Source: Massilia sp. BSC265 (GTDB lineage: Bacteria > Pseudomonadota > Gammaproteobacteria > Burkholderiales > Burkholderiaceae_D). Taken from it: a DNA stretch of 41,267 nucleotides. The DNA lies in NCBI RefSeq assembly GCF_000740675.1, contig NZ_JPXI01000032.1, positions 1 to 41,267 on the forward strand, written 5' to 3'. Positions 1 to 11,177 of this stretch are shown here, piece by piece. Made by a program: the position numbers and the translations under genes. Each line of letters starts with the position of its first letter. Position 1 is the first letter of the stretch. The notes beneath the pieces were generated by a model. That model had not been told where the DNA came from. It made no database searches and saw only the letters and a list, made by a program, of their open reading frames with translations.

Positions 1-1
1 C

Positions 2-1744
<1,743 letters not shown>

Positions 1745-1766
1745 TTTCGGCATTGGGCGTACCATG

Positions 1767-1816
1767 AGGGCCAGGACGCTTCGCGGCGATGCCGCGAAGG
1801 GCCTGGCCCTTGTTTT
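1767..1816 (+). terminator. Terminator-like hairpin between infB and rbfA
   Basis: An outer 9-bp stem (1767-1775 with 1802-1810, AGGGCCAGG/CCTGGCCCT) encloses a small internal loop and an inner 9-bp stem (1779-1787 with 1791-1799, CTTCGCGGC/GCCGCGAAG) with a 3-nt loop. TGTTTTT follows. This has the form of an intrinsic terminator, but it lies inside the infB-rbfA-truB operon. It may be a partial terminator, an attenuator or a processing site that lowers rbfA/truB expression relative to infB. The structure is read directly; the function is inferred. Confidence 0.65.
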
Positions 1817-1854
1817 TGGCCCATCACATCACAAGAACAACATCGCTTTACATC

Positions 1855-2262
1855 ATGGCAAAACACAGCAAAAGCATCCCCCAGCGCGGCCTGCGCGTCG
1901 CCGACCAGATCCAGAAAGACCTGTCGGAACTGATCGCCTTCGAACTCAAGGATCCCCGCGTGGGCATGGTCACCATCAGCGAAGTCAAGCTGACGCCCGA
2001 CTACGCCCACGCCAAGGTCTACTTCACCTTGCTGAAGGACAGCCCGGAAGAAGTGAAGCAGACCCTCGAGGGCCTGTCCAAGGCCGCCGGCTACCTGCGC
2101 AACCTGCTCGGCAAGCGCCTGCACATCCACACGCTGCCGCAGCTGCATTTCGTGCACGACACCTCGACCACGCGCGGCCTCGCCATGTCGGCCCTGATCG
2201 ACCAGGCCAATGCGGTCCGTGCGGCCGACTTCGGCCAGGACGAAGATGCGGATTCCGAGTGA
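1855..2262 (+). CDS. rbfA: Ribosome-binding factor A
   Basis: RbfA is a small KH-fold protein that binds the 30S subunit and helps mature the 5' end of 16S rRNA. The product is 135 residues, of normal length. It shows the typical N-terminal pattern ([14 protein letters not shown]), the [25 protein letters not shown] core and the [13 protein letters not shown] segment. The ATG at 1855 ([10 protein letters not shown]) is chosen because residues encoded further upstream have no family similarity and would lie in the hairpin region. The gene ends in TGA, which overlaps the truB GTG start. Confidence 0.95.
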   Translation: MAKHSKSIPQRGLRVADQIQKDLSELIAFELKDPRVGMVTISEVKLTPDYAHAKVYFTLLKDSPEEVKQTLEGLSKAAGYLRNLLGKRLHIHTLPQLHFVHDTSTTRGLAMSALIDQANAVRAADFGQDEDADSE

Positions 2263-3191
2263 ACGCGCGTCCTCCCAAAAAGCCGCGCGACCCGGTCGAC
2301 GGCGTTCTCCTGCTCGACAAGCCGGTCGGGTTGTCCTCGAATGACGCGTTGATCAAGGCCAAGCGCGTTTTCAACGCCAGGAAGGCCGGCCACACCGGCA
2401 CCCTGGATCCTTTCGCCACGGGCCTGCTGCCGCTGTGCTTCGGCGAAGCGACCAAGTTCTCGCAAGACCTGCTGGAAGCCGACAAGACCTATGAGGCAAC
2501 GGTCCATCTCGGCATCATGACCACGACCGGCGATACCGAAGGGGAGGTCATCGAGCAGCGCAGGGCCGAGGAGATGCAGGATGTGACGCGCGAGCAGATC
2601 GAAGCTGCGCTGGCGCGCTTCCGCGGCCCCATCTTCCAGGTTCCGCCCATGTATTCGGCGCTCAAGCGCGACGGCAAGGCCTTGTACGAATACGCGCGCG
2701 AAGGCATCACGCTCGAGCGCGAGGCGCGTCCGGTGACGATCCACGGCCTGTCGCTGGTCGACTACACGGCGCCCTACCTGAAGATCCTGGTTACCTGCAG
2801 CAAGGGCACTTATGTGCGGGTGCTGGGCGAGGATATCGGCGCCGCGCTCGGCTGCGGCGCCCACCTGAACGCGCTGCACCGCGTGCAGGTAGGCAACCTG
2901 TCGGCCGAACGCATGATCACGCTGGACGACCTGCAGGCACACCCGGACCCGCTGTCGCTGCTGGCCCCGGTCGATGCGCTACTGTCGAGCTTCCCCTCGG
3001 TCGAGCTCACGCCGGAGCTCGCCAAGCGCTTCCTGAACGGCCAGCGCCTCGCGCTCGGCAAGGAATCCGTCATGGTCCCGAGCGAACTGGGCCGAGTGCG
3101 CGTCTATCATGACGGCAAGCTGCTCGGCACCGCCAACTTGCAGGAGTATGCGATCCTGGCGCCCGAGCGCCTGATCGCGGCCGCGCAGTAA
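2259..3191 (+). CDS. truB: tRNA pseudouridine(55) synthase TruB
   Basis: TruB converts U55 in the T loop of tRNAs to pseudouridine. The product is 310 residues. The catalytic motif [15 protein letters not shown] is present, with the nucleophilic Asp at about residue 50. The YKT-like motif ([11 protein letters not shown]) and a C-terminal PUA-like region also fit. The start is taken as GTG at 2259 (VNARPPKK), which overlaps the rbfA stop by 4 bp (GTGA), so the two are translationally coupled. An in-frame extension further upstream runs through rbfA and is rejected. Confidence 0.95.
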   Translation: MNARPPKKPRDPVDGVLLLDKPVGLSSNDALIKAKRVFNARKAGHTGTLDPFATGLLPLCFGEATKFSQDLLEADKTYEATVHLGIMTTTGDTEGEVIEQRRAEEMQDVTREQIEAALARFRGPIFQVPPMYSALKRDGKALYEYAREGITLEREARPVTIHGLSLVDYTAPYLKILVTCSKGTYVRVLGEDIGAALGCGAHLNALHRVQVGNLSAERMITLDDLQAHPDPLSLLAPVDALLSSFPSVELTPELAKRFLNGQRLALGKESVMVPSELGRVRVYHDGKLLGTANLQEYAILAPERLIAAAQ

Positions 3192-3335
3192 TCCTGTCTG
3201 CATGCCGCTGTCCGCGCCACGTCGTGGACGGCAGCGTGCGCGTCCGCGGACGCTTCCCACGAGCCGTTTTCCCAGAGAGAAACCCTTGGCACGGCGCTTG
3301 CAATGATGGACTCACCACTATTCTGGAGACCCATC

Positions 3336-4361
3336 ATGCAAAACCATCTGTTCCGTGCGGCCCTGCTGGCCGTCTCCCTGTTGACCTGTCCCGGCTTGCA
3401 CGCCGGCGCCAAGAGCGAACGCGAGTTGGTGGTCGACGAGACGCTCGCCCAGATCAAGGCGGAATACATCCACCCCGAACGCTACCCGGCCATCGAACAG
3501 AACGTGCGCAAGCACCAACAGGCCGGTGCCTATGCCGCAGCCGGCACCGAAGAGGAGTTCGTCAAGCTCTTGAGCAGCCACCTGCAGGAAATCAGCAAGG
3601 ACAAGCACATGAGCCTGCGCCACCAGCCGAATGTGCGCACGCTGCGTCCGGGCGCCTTTGCCAGCACGGCGGCCAAGCGCGAGCAGGAGCGCCGCGAGAA
3701 CTACGGCCTGCGCAAGGTGGAGATCTTGCCGGGCAACGTCGGCTACATCGATATCCTCCACTTCCACGACGATACCGAACAGGCCATGGAGGCCTTCGGC
3801 GTCGCCATGGGTTTCGTGGCCAATACCGATGCGCTCATCATCGACCTGCGTAGTCATCGCGGCGGCGGAGAAGCCATGCAACTACTGGCCAGCTATTTCT
3901 TCGAAAAGCCGTTCACGGTGATGGAACTGCGCTACCGCGGCAACCGCAAGGTAGAGGCAAAGTCCTTCGCGAACGTCGCGGGCAAGCGCTACCTCGGCAA
4001 GCCGGTCTGGCTGCTGACCTCGGGCCGCACCTTCTCTGCCGGCGAAGCCTTTGCGTACGCGATGAAGAGCCTGAAGCGCGCGACCCTGGTCGGCGTTACC
4101 ACCCGCGGCGGTGGCAACCCCAACATGATGCTGCCGCTGCGTAACGACTACCTGCTGTCGATCCCGATCGGCGAGTCGGTCAGCCCCGTCGATGGCGGCA
4201 GCTGGGAAGGCATAGGCGTACAGCCGCACGTCGCGGTCGACGAGAAGGCGGCGCTCGGCGTCGCCCACCGCGCGGCGCTGGAAACCCTGCGTGAACGTAG
4301 CAAGGATGAAACGCTGCGCGCCAGCCTGGCGAAACAGATCGAAGCCCTCGAGAAGAGCTGA
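3336..4361 (+). CDS. Secreted S41-family peptidase (IRBP/tail-protease-like)
   Basis: The product is a 341-residue exported protein. A signal peptide covers roughly residues 1-23 (hydrophobic stretch AALLAVSLL, likely cleavage near LHAG). The C-terminal half is an S41 peptidase domain. LIIDLRSHRGGGE and the nucleophile motif TSGRTFSAGEAFAYA (Ser about 234) are followed by RATLVGVTTRGGGNP. These are the features of the IRBP-like S41 branch. No PDZ domain is apparent, unlike classic CtpA/Prc. ATG 3336 is preferred over ATG 3303 because it has a GGAG 8-9 bases upstream and begins the signal peptide. The gene sits alone between truB and typA. Its substrate is unknown. Confidence 0.85.
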   Translation: MQNHLFRAALLAVSLLTCPGLHAGAKSERELVVDETLAQIKAEYIHPERYPAIEQNVRKHQQAGAYAAAGTEEEFVKLLSSHLQEISKDKHMSLRHQPNVRTLRPGAFASTAAKREQERRENYGLRKVEILPGNVGYIDILHFHDDTEQAMEAFGVAMGFVANTDALIIDLRSHRGGGEAMQLLASYFFEKPFTVMELRYRGNRKVEAKSFANVAGKRYLGKPVWLLTSGRTFSAGEAFAYAMKSLKRATLVGVTTRGGGNPNMMLPLRNDYLLSIPIGESVSPVDGGSWEGIGVQPHVAVDEKAALGVAHRAALETLRERSKDETLRASLAKQIEALEKS

Positions 4362-4375
4362 GGCCGGCCTCTGCC

Positions 4376-4395
4376 AGACCCGCGCGCGCGGGTCT
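4376..4395. repeat. Perfect 20-bp palindrome after the S41 peptidase gene
   Basis: AGACCC and GGGTCT flank an alternating GCGCGCGC core. The palindrome starts 14 bases after the stop codon. It could fold as a GC-rich hairpin and end transcription of the peptidase gene, but only TT follows it, so it is a weak intrinsic terminator at best. The rest of the 328-base gap up to typA holds a candidate promoter at 4602-4610 and nothing else I recognise. Confidence 0.5.
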
Positions 4396-4601
4396 TGAAT
4401 TCCACCAATCTGTTTCCATATACGTCCTTGTCCCGGAAAAGGCAGCGCCACGCTGCCAGCGGCGTCCGGACTGTCATCATCCTTCAACATCCCGCCGCTA
4501 CACTCGCCGGCATCCCGGCCCGGAAACGGGCCCGCCGGCGGCAACATCATCGAAAAACCAACTCCCGGCTTCTCGCTGCAACGCAGCAAGTTGGAGAAGC
4601 A

Positions 4602-4610
4602 TGCTATAGT
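4602..4610 (+). promoter_or_regulatory. Candidate extended -10 promoter for typA
   Basis: TGCTATAGT matches an extended -10 element (TGn followed by TATAGT) 80 bases before the typA ATG. No good -35 hexamer is seen at the right distance, which is common for extended -10 promoters. The local AT content is higher than in the surrounding genes. Confidence 0.45.
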
Positions 4611-4689
4611 AGCGGGTTACGGAAATCGGTAATCTCTTCGTTCGTCGCCGCTTCCATCCATCACGCAACATTCACTGTTGAAAACACAC

Positions 4690-6528
<1,839 letters not shown>

Positions 6529-6543
6529 TTAGCCTTGATTCTG

Positions 6544-6573
6544 AAAAACCCGCTGCTTGCAGCGGGTTTTTTT
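6544..6573 (+). terminator. Intrinsic terminator of typA
   Basis: The 8-bp stem CCCGCTGC/GCAGCGGG (6549-6556 and 6559-6566) has a 2-nt loop. It is preceded by five A residues and followed by seven T residues, starting 16 bases after the typA stop. The A and T runs could also serve the opposite strand. Confidence 0.93.
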
Positions 6574-6690
6574 ATTTTTGGAATCCAGTCGCGTCCGGCA
6601 GTCTTGAAGTCATCGTCCGTCATCTGGCGCACATAAGTGCGGATCTGGTCTTCATTTTGCAACTTGTTACAGTTCTTGCCGGCCGTTCGC

Positions 6691-6720
6691 TTGGGCTCGG
6701 CGGTGGTGCGATGCTATTGT
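6691..6720 (+). promoter_or_regulatory. Candidate promoter of the outer-membrane protein gene
   Basis: TTGGGC (6691-6696) and TATTGT (6715-6720) are 18 bases apart, with TG one base upstream of the -10. An inverted repeat TTGTG-AACA-CACAA (6717-6730) overlaps the -10 and could be an operator. The match is partial and the call is tentative. The rest of the gap 6574-6782 holds nothing else I can support. Confidence 0.3.
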
Positions 6721-6782
6721 GAACACACAACGCGATTCATTGGGAATTGCGATACAGTTGAAGACGATTGAAGGGAGTTAGT

Positions 6783-7310
6783 ATGAAAAAGCTCATGATT
6801 GCACTGATCGCCAGCGCCGCCGTTGCAGGCACCGCCCAGGCCCAGACCATGGCCGGCCGCGGCTATGTCGGCGCTAGCGCCGTGACCGCCAAGAACACCA
6901 CCGTTGACGCGAATAAAGCCGACGGCAAGCTGTTCGCAGGCTACCACTTCGACGAGCGTGTCGGCGTCGAAGTAGGCGCGACCAATCACCACAAGACCGA
7001 TTTCGCGAATGGCGCTGTGCGCGGCGACGTCGAAGGCTATGGCGCCTACGTGGCCGCCAAGTACACCATGCCGGTCAACGAGCAGGTGTCGGCCTACGGC
7101 AAGCTGGGCATCTCGCACAGCTCGCGCGAGCTGCGCACCAATGTGGGTAATTTCAAGCAGAGCGACAACAGCGGCTATGCCGGTGTCGGCGTGGAATACA
7201 AGCTGAACCAGACCACGGCGCTGGTGGCGGAATATGAGCGCTACGGCAAGACCAAGGACTTTGGCGCCCGCGCGAACGTGTGGAGCGCAGGTCTCAAATA
7301 CGGCTTCTAA
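6783..7310 (+). CDS. Small outer-membrane beta-barrel protein (OmpA/OmpX-like barrel)
   Basis: The product is 175 residues. A signal peptide (MKKLMIALIASAAVAGTAQA, cleavage about residue 20) precedes alternating hydrophobic/polar strands, e.g. YVGASAVTAK, KLFAGYHFD, RVGVEVGATN and AALVAEYERYG-type segments. The chain ends in GLKYGF with the terminal Phe used for outer-membrane insertion by BAM. The size suits an 8-stranded barrel without a periplasmic domain. AAGGGAG lies 6-12 bases before ATG 6783. It resembles 'outer membrane beta-barrel' or porin-family proteins; ligand or role cannot be told from sequence. Confidence 0.8.
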   Translation: MKKLMIALIASAAVAGTAQAQTMAGRGYVGASAVTAKNTTVDANKADGKLFAGYHFDERVGVEVGATNHHKTDFANGAVRGDVEGYGAYVAAKYTMPVNEQVSAYGKLGISHSSRELRTNVGNFKQSDNSGYAGVGVEYKLNQTTALVAEYERYGKTKDFGARANVWSAGLKYGF

Positions 7311-7325
7311 GCAAGCTCGCTTAAC

Positions 7326-7364
7326 AAAAAAGCTCTCCAGCGCCAGGCGCGGGAGAGCTTTTTT
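7326..7364. terminator. Bidirectional terminator between convergent transcripts
   Basis: AAAAAAGCTCTCC (7326-7338) pairs with GGAGAGCTTTTTT (7352-7364). An inner GCGCC/GGCGC stem extends the hairpin. It has A and T runs on both sides, so it can end the plus-strand barrel-protein gene and the minus-strand flagellar operon that stops at 7380. Confidence 0.93.
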
Positions 7365-7379
7365 CATGGGCGAAACAGA

Positions 7380-8408
7380 TCAGCGCAATCCGAGCAGGGC
7401 CTGTACCCGCTCCCGGCTCACGCCGACCAGGGCAGAGGTAATCGCCAGCAGCGACTGGTAGTCGTGGCTGGCGGCCGAGGCGGCGAAATCGCTGCTGATG
7501 GCGGTAAGTTCCGCTTCCGGGACGTCCTGCTGCTCGGTACGCGCCATCGCCGCGTTCAAGGCGGCACTGGCCGCTTCCTGCGACCGGCGCACCCGGGCCA
7601 AGGCCTGGACCACCTCGAGCAGGCTCTGGCGCAGGGCGTCCGGATTGCCGATGCTCCACTTTTCAGGCGCAAGGCCGCTCGGGTCTTCCGCCACGTCGAC
7701 ACGGCCACGTCCCGAGATCGCGATCGCATCCTTGATGCCGGCCCACTCCGATTCCGGCGCGCTGAACACCAGTTGCTGCTGCTTGTCGAGCGAGACGCGT
7801 ACCTTCACCGGCGACAGGGTACGGTCCAGGCGGGCGGCGATTTCCTCTGGCGTCATGCCGGGCTCGATGGTGGCGGTCAGCTGCGGACCACCGGCACTGC
7901 CGACCGAGAAGGCATAGGTCTGCTGGCCCGCGGACTGCAGCGAAGCGATGTCGAAGCCGCGGATGCGGAAGCGCGTCATGGCAGGCTGGCCGCCATCGAA
8001 GCCGAGCTGGGCATCGACGCCGCCGCCGGCCTGCTTGCGGCGCGCTTCCAGCGCGCTGGCGAGCTGCTGGGACCTGGCCTCGATTTGGCGCACCGGATCG
8101 CCGCGCCCGGAAATCTTGGCGCTCAGGTCGGCCTTCAGCGCTTCGAGCTGGGAAGCGACACGCTCCAGATAGTCGAGTGCCTGCTGGGCCCGGGCGACGT
8201 CGCCCTGCAGTCGCGTATCCCAGGTGATGCCGCGCTTGAGCGGGGCGGCAGTGGGAGCGGCCCGGGTGACCGCGCGGCTGTCCGCGTCGAGCGGCTTGAT
8301 CGCGGTGGCGCGTGCCGCTGCGGCGGTCGAGGACGCAGCAGCGGCATTGCTGATCGATGAATTGGCCGGGTTGGCCGCGGGACTGGTAGGACGAAGGGTT
8401 GCTTCCAT
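7380..8408 (-). CDS. Unrecognised flagellar-operon protein after flgL (lafW position)
   Basis: The product is 342 residues and I do not recognise a named family. Residues 1-60 are low-complexity Ala/Ser/Thr. A helical region follows (about 70-125, DVARAQQALDYLERVASQLEALKADLSAKI). A beta-rich middle (about 140-225) contains FRIRGFD, YAFSVGSAGG, LTATIEPGMTPEEIAARLD and VRVSLDKQQQLVFSAPESEW. A helical end follows (LLEVVQALARVRRSQEAASAAL...). The middle resembles the flagellin-hook IN-type repeat of FliD/flagellin-like proteins, and the flanking helices suggest an axial or cap-like protein. No signal peptide is seen. It lies 14 bases after flgL, and in lateral systems this slot holds lafW, a putative hook-associated protein. 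No good ribosome binding site precedes ATG 8408. Function is inferred only from position and shape. Confidence 0.75.
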   Translation of the reverse strand: MEATLRPTSPAANPANSSISNAAAASSTAAAARATAIKPLDADSRAVTRAAPTAAPLKRGITWDTRLQGDVARAQQALDYLERVASQLEALKADLSAKISGRGDPVRQIEARSQQLASALEARRKQAGGGVDAQLGFDGGQPAMTRFRIRGFDIASLQSAGQQTYAFSVGSAGGPQLTATIEPGMTPEEIAARLDRTLSPVKVRVSLDKQQQLVFSAPESEWAGIKDAIAISGRGRVDVAEDPSGLAPEKWSIGNPDALRQSLLEVVQALARVRRSQEAASAALNAAMARTEQQDVPEAELTAISSDFAASAASHDYQSLLAITSALVGVSRERVQALLGLR

Positions 8409-8422
8409 GACAAACTATCGTA

Positions 8423-9334
8423 TTACAACACCGAGAACAGGGACAGGGTGCCGATGCGGCTATAGGCCTTGTAGGTGGCCTGCAGGGCGGTCGAATATCC
8501 GTTGAGCGAGGTGGCCGCTTCGCCGACGTCGAGCGCGCTGATGTCGGTAATTGCGATCTTGTTCGACAGGCTGATATTGGCGTGGTTGGCGTCCAGGGTC
8601 TTCATGATGTTCTGCGCGCCGCCCAGGGTGGCCACCTTGCTGCTGACCAGGTCCAGTGCATCGTCGAACCCGTCCAGGGCGTTGCTCAGCACCGAGCGCA
8701 GCGCCGGGTCGCTGGCCGAGGCGCCTGGCGCCTTCAGGCCGGCAATGGCCAGCTCGAGGTGATTCAGCAGCTTTTCGATGCCTTGCAGGTTCTGGTTACC
8801 CGGCTGGGTGATGCCGTTACCGACCACGACGTTCTGTGAATTGATGTTGCCGACGTAGCTGTAACGCGAACCGAGCGCCGCCGCCGGATCGTAGGCGATC
8901 GGCGCGGTCTTGGTCAGGGTGCCCGAGAAGTTGTAGTTGCCTTCCTGGTCGATCGAGTTGGCGCTGTAGAGCAGACTGTCGCGCAGCGATTCGAGCGGGG
9001 ACACCATGGATTGCAGGTCCTCCGGTGCGTTGCTGCCGTCCGAGGCCCAGACCAGGAGGTCGCGACCGGGAATGAGCTCGTCCGTCATGTTCTGCAGGGT
9101 GCCTTCGGTCTTGTTCATGCGGATCTTGATCGACGCGATGTTGTCGCGGTATTGCTGCACTGTCGCTTCCTCGCGCGCCAGGCGTGCCAGGCGTACGCTG
9201 TCGACCGGGTCGTCCGAAGGCACCAGGATGCGCTTGTTGGACGCCAGCTGCTGCGTCAGGTGGGTGATGCGCTCCTGGTTGATCTGGAGCGATTGGTTCA
9301 TCGTCGATTGGTACTGGGAAGTCGCGATACGCAT
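8423..9334 (-). CDS. flgL: Hook-filament junction protein FlgL (HAP3)
   Basis: FlgL forms the second of the two rings joining hook and filament. The product is 303 residues. The flagellin-like N-terminal helix MRIATSQYQSTMNQSLQINQERITHLTQQLASNKRI is followed by the typical PSDDPVDSVRL motif (residues 39-49). The C-terminal D0 helix (ALQATYKAYSRIGTLSLFSVL) is also present. It is exported by the flagellar type III system, so it has no signal peptide. The gene starts 10 bases after flgK and is probably co-transcribed with it. Confidence 0.95.
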   Translation of the reverse strand: MRIATSQYQSTMNQSLQINQERITHLTQQLASNKRILVPSDDPVDSVRLARLAREEATVQQYRDNIASIKIRMNKTEGTLQNMTDELIPGRDLLVWASDGSNAPEDLQSMVSPLESLRDSLLYSANSIDQEGNYNFSGTLTKTAPIAYDPAAALGSRYSYVGNINSQNVVVGNGITQPGNQNLQGIEKLLNHLELAIAGLKAPGASASDPALRSVLSNALDGFDDALDLVSSKVATLGGAQNIMKTLDANHANISLSNKIAITDISALDVGEAATSLNGYSTALQATYKAYSRIGTLSLFSVL

Positions 9335-9344
9335 GGTGGTTCCT

Positions 9345-10718
9345 TTAGCCCATCATCGCCAGCGTGGCGTCGAAGAGCTGGTTGGCGATGGCAATGACTT
9401 TCATGTTCGCCTGGTACATGTTCTGGTACTCGACGAGGTTGACCGCTTCCTCGTCCTGGTTCACGCCGCTGGTCGACTGCCAGTCGTCCACCGATTGGGT
9501 GCGGACGGTCTGGGTGGTCTTCAGCCCTGCCTTGTTGAGCTGGCTGTCGACGCCGAGCTTGCCGACGAGCTGGGTGTCGGCATCGCTCAGCAGCACGGTG
9601 CCGATGCTCGTCACGGTGATCGGCTGGCCCTTGATGGCGACCAGTTTCTGCAGGTTGCCGGTGTCGCCCGGGGTGCCGTCGGCGGAGAAGGCGAGGTCGG
9701 CGGCCTCGAAGCCGTTCGCCACCTTCAGCATGTCCGCGCTGCTACCCGGGGTGTACACGAAGAGCGGGGTGCCCGCGGAGCCGTCAGGCTTGCGGCCGAG
9801 GGCGAGCTGGCCGTTGACCCTGCTTGCGATCTCCTCTGCGATGTTGGCGACGGCGGCCTGCAGCGGTACCAGCTTCTCGGTCTCGAATTTGGTCAGGCCG
9901 CCCAGCTGGCCGCCGAGCTTGCCGGCGTCGAGCACATAACTGGTGCCGGCGAAGCTCAGCGAGAATTCCTGCGGCGAGGTGGCGGTTGGGGCAGCCTTGA
10001 GCGTGCCGTGCATGCTGCCGAGCACCAGGGCCTGGCCGGTCTTCAGCGAGACGTCGCGGGTGCCGTCGCCGTTGTCCGAGACTTCCAGCGCCATCTTGCC
10101 GGCCAGGTCGTCGATCGCCTGGTCGCGTGCGTCGATCATGGCCGAGGCACTCAGGTTGCCCGCCTGGGCCTGGCTGATCTGCTGGTTCAGGCGCGCGATG
10201 GTGGCGATCTGGGCATTGGCCGAATCGACGATCGCGCTGCGCTGGTTGCGCACCGACTGCAGCTGGGCGTTGAAGACGTTGTTCAGGCCATTGAAGCGCT
10301 CCGCCATCAGGCCGGCCGAGGTGAGCACCTGCTGGCGCAGCGGGGTCGAGCCCGGATCGCCGGCAACCGCGTTGAGCGCGCCGAAGAACTGGTCGATGCC
10401 GGCCGACAGGCTGGCGGTGTCGTCGCCCATCACGTTCTCGAGCTGGCTCAGGTAGGGCTGGGTCTGCGAATACGAACCGAGGTCGGCGGCGGCGCGCCAC
10501 ATGGCCTGGCTCTTGTAGTTGTCCGAGAAGCGCAGCAGGGAAGATACCTGCACGCCATTGCCCGCCGAGCGCGGGTTGGCGTCCGGGCCGATGGCGGTGA
10601 GCAGGGCGGACTGGCGGGTATAGCCCTTGGTCTGCAGGTTGGCGATGTTGTGGCTGCTGGTGGTCAGCGCAACCTGGGCGGCAAGCGCGCCGGACAGGGC
10701 GTTGTTGATGATGGCCAT
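9345..10718 (-). CDS. flgK: Hook-filament junction protein FlgK (HAP1), compact form
   Basis: FlgK forms the junction ring next to the hook. The start is MAIINNALSGALAAQ at 10718, with GAGGAAG upstream; the in-frame extension to 10748 is not FlgK-like. The product is 457 residues, shorter than the roughly 550 of the enteric protein. The N-terminal rod/hook motif SHNIANLQTKGYTRQ is present. So is the C-terminal EEAVNLVEYQNMYQANMKVIAIANQLFDATLAMMG, so both D0 ends are intact and the reduction is in the surface-exposed centre. A candidate sigma-28 promoter lies upstream at 10766-10791. Confidence 0.95.
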   Translation of the reverse strand: MAIINNALSGALAAQVALTTSSHNIANLQTKGYTRQSALLTAIGPDANPRSAGNGVQVSSLLRFSDNYKSQAMWRAAADLGSYSQTQPYLSQLENVMGDDTASLSAGIDQFFGALNAVAGDPGSTPLRQQVLTSAGLMAERFNGLNNVFNAQLQSVRNQRSAIVDSANAQIATIARLNQQISQAQAGNLSASAMIDARDQAIDDLAGKMALEVSDNGDGTRDVSLKTGQALVLGSMHGTLKAAPTATSPQEFSLSFAGTSYVLDAGKLGGQLGGLTKFETEKLVPLQAAVANIAEEIASRVNGQLALGRKPDGSAGTPLFVYTPGSSADMLKVANGFEAADLAFSADGTPGDTGNLQKLVAIKGQPITVTSIGTVLLSDADTQLVGKLGVDSQLNKAGLKTTQTVRTQSVDDWQSTSGVNQDEEAVNLVEYQNMYQANMKVIAIANQLFDATLAMMG

Positions 10719-10765
10719 GGTGCGGGTTCTTCCTCGAGCGGGGGACACCTGGTAAAGGCGACCGT

Positions 10766-10791
10766 TTATTGCAGCACGTTAAGCTTATTTA
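10766..10791 (-). promoter_or_regulatory. Candidate sigma-28 (FliA) promoter of flgKL
   Basis: On the minus strand TAAA (10788-10791) is separated by 14 bases from TGCAATAA (10766-10773). The FliA consensus is about TAAA-N15-GCCGATAA; the -35 and the ATAA end match, while GCCG is poorly kept. The site is 48 bases before the flgK ATG in a 117-base gap between flgJ and flgK. FlgK and FlgL are late proteins, and in lateral systems flgKL is a separate operon. No other promoter is seen in the gap. Confidence 0.4.
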
Positions 10792-10835
10792 TGCGAAGTT
10801 TTTTCGCGGACGGCATTGCGCGCCGGCTGTGCGAA

Positions 10836-11177
10836 TCAAGTCTTGTTGCCCGGTTTTGCGCCCGGCACCAGCTGGCGCAGGATGGCGTCGGCAATGCCGA
10901 AGGCGCGGTTGCCGGCCATGTTCCCGGCCAGCAGGTCGTCGGCCATGTCCTGCATGTCCTGGTTGACGCGGTTGTTGAACACGCTGTCCTCGGCGGCCAT
11001 GGCGCGGGTCGAGGAGCGCATCTCCTTCAGCATGTGCGAGATGAAAAAGCGTTCGAACTCGACCGCGGCCTTGGTGGCCTTGGCGACGTAAACGGGGTCC
11101 GGCTGGTCGGCAGCGGAGGCGACCGGCGCATCCTGGCCGGTCTGCAGCGGAATGGGTTGGTTCTGTTCGATCTTCAT
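10836..11177 (-). CDS. flgJ: Rod-binding protein FlgJ, N-terminal domain only
   Basis: The product is 113 residues and corresponds only to the rod-capping half of classical FlgJ. It has the pattern KATKAAVEFERFFISHMLKEMRSS, then VFNNRVNQDMQDMADDLLAG and FGIADAILRQL. The C-terminal peptidoglycan hydrolase half of two-domain FlgJ is absent. A stand-alone GH73 enzyme that could replace it is encoded at 17988-18743. The ATG overlaps the flgI stop by one base (TGATG), so translation is coupled. The protein should act in the periplasm as scaffold for rod assembly after export by the flagellar system. Confidence 0.92.
   Translation of the reverse strand: MKIEQNQPIPLQTGQDAPVASAADQPDPVYVAKATKAAVEFERFFISHMLKEMRSSTRAMAAEDSVFNNRVNQDMQDMADDLLAGNMAGNRAFGIADAILRQLVPGAKPGNKT

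Noticed and set aside
3240..3253. 14-bp palindrome GCGTCCGCGGACGC after truB
   Set aside because: It is GC-rich and symmetric but has no T run, and such palindromes are expected by chance at this base composition.
6574..6662. Short minus-strand frame beyond the typA terminator (NEDQIRTYVRQMTDDDFKTAGRDWIPK)
   Set aside because: It looks more protein-like than most shadows and may be a gene remnant, but it continues through a terminator into antisense typA and has no ribosome site or known match, so it is not called.
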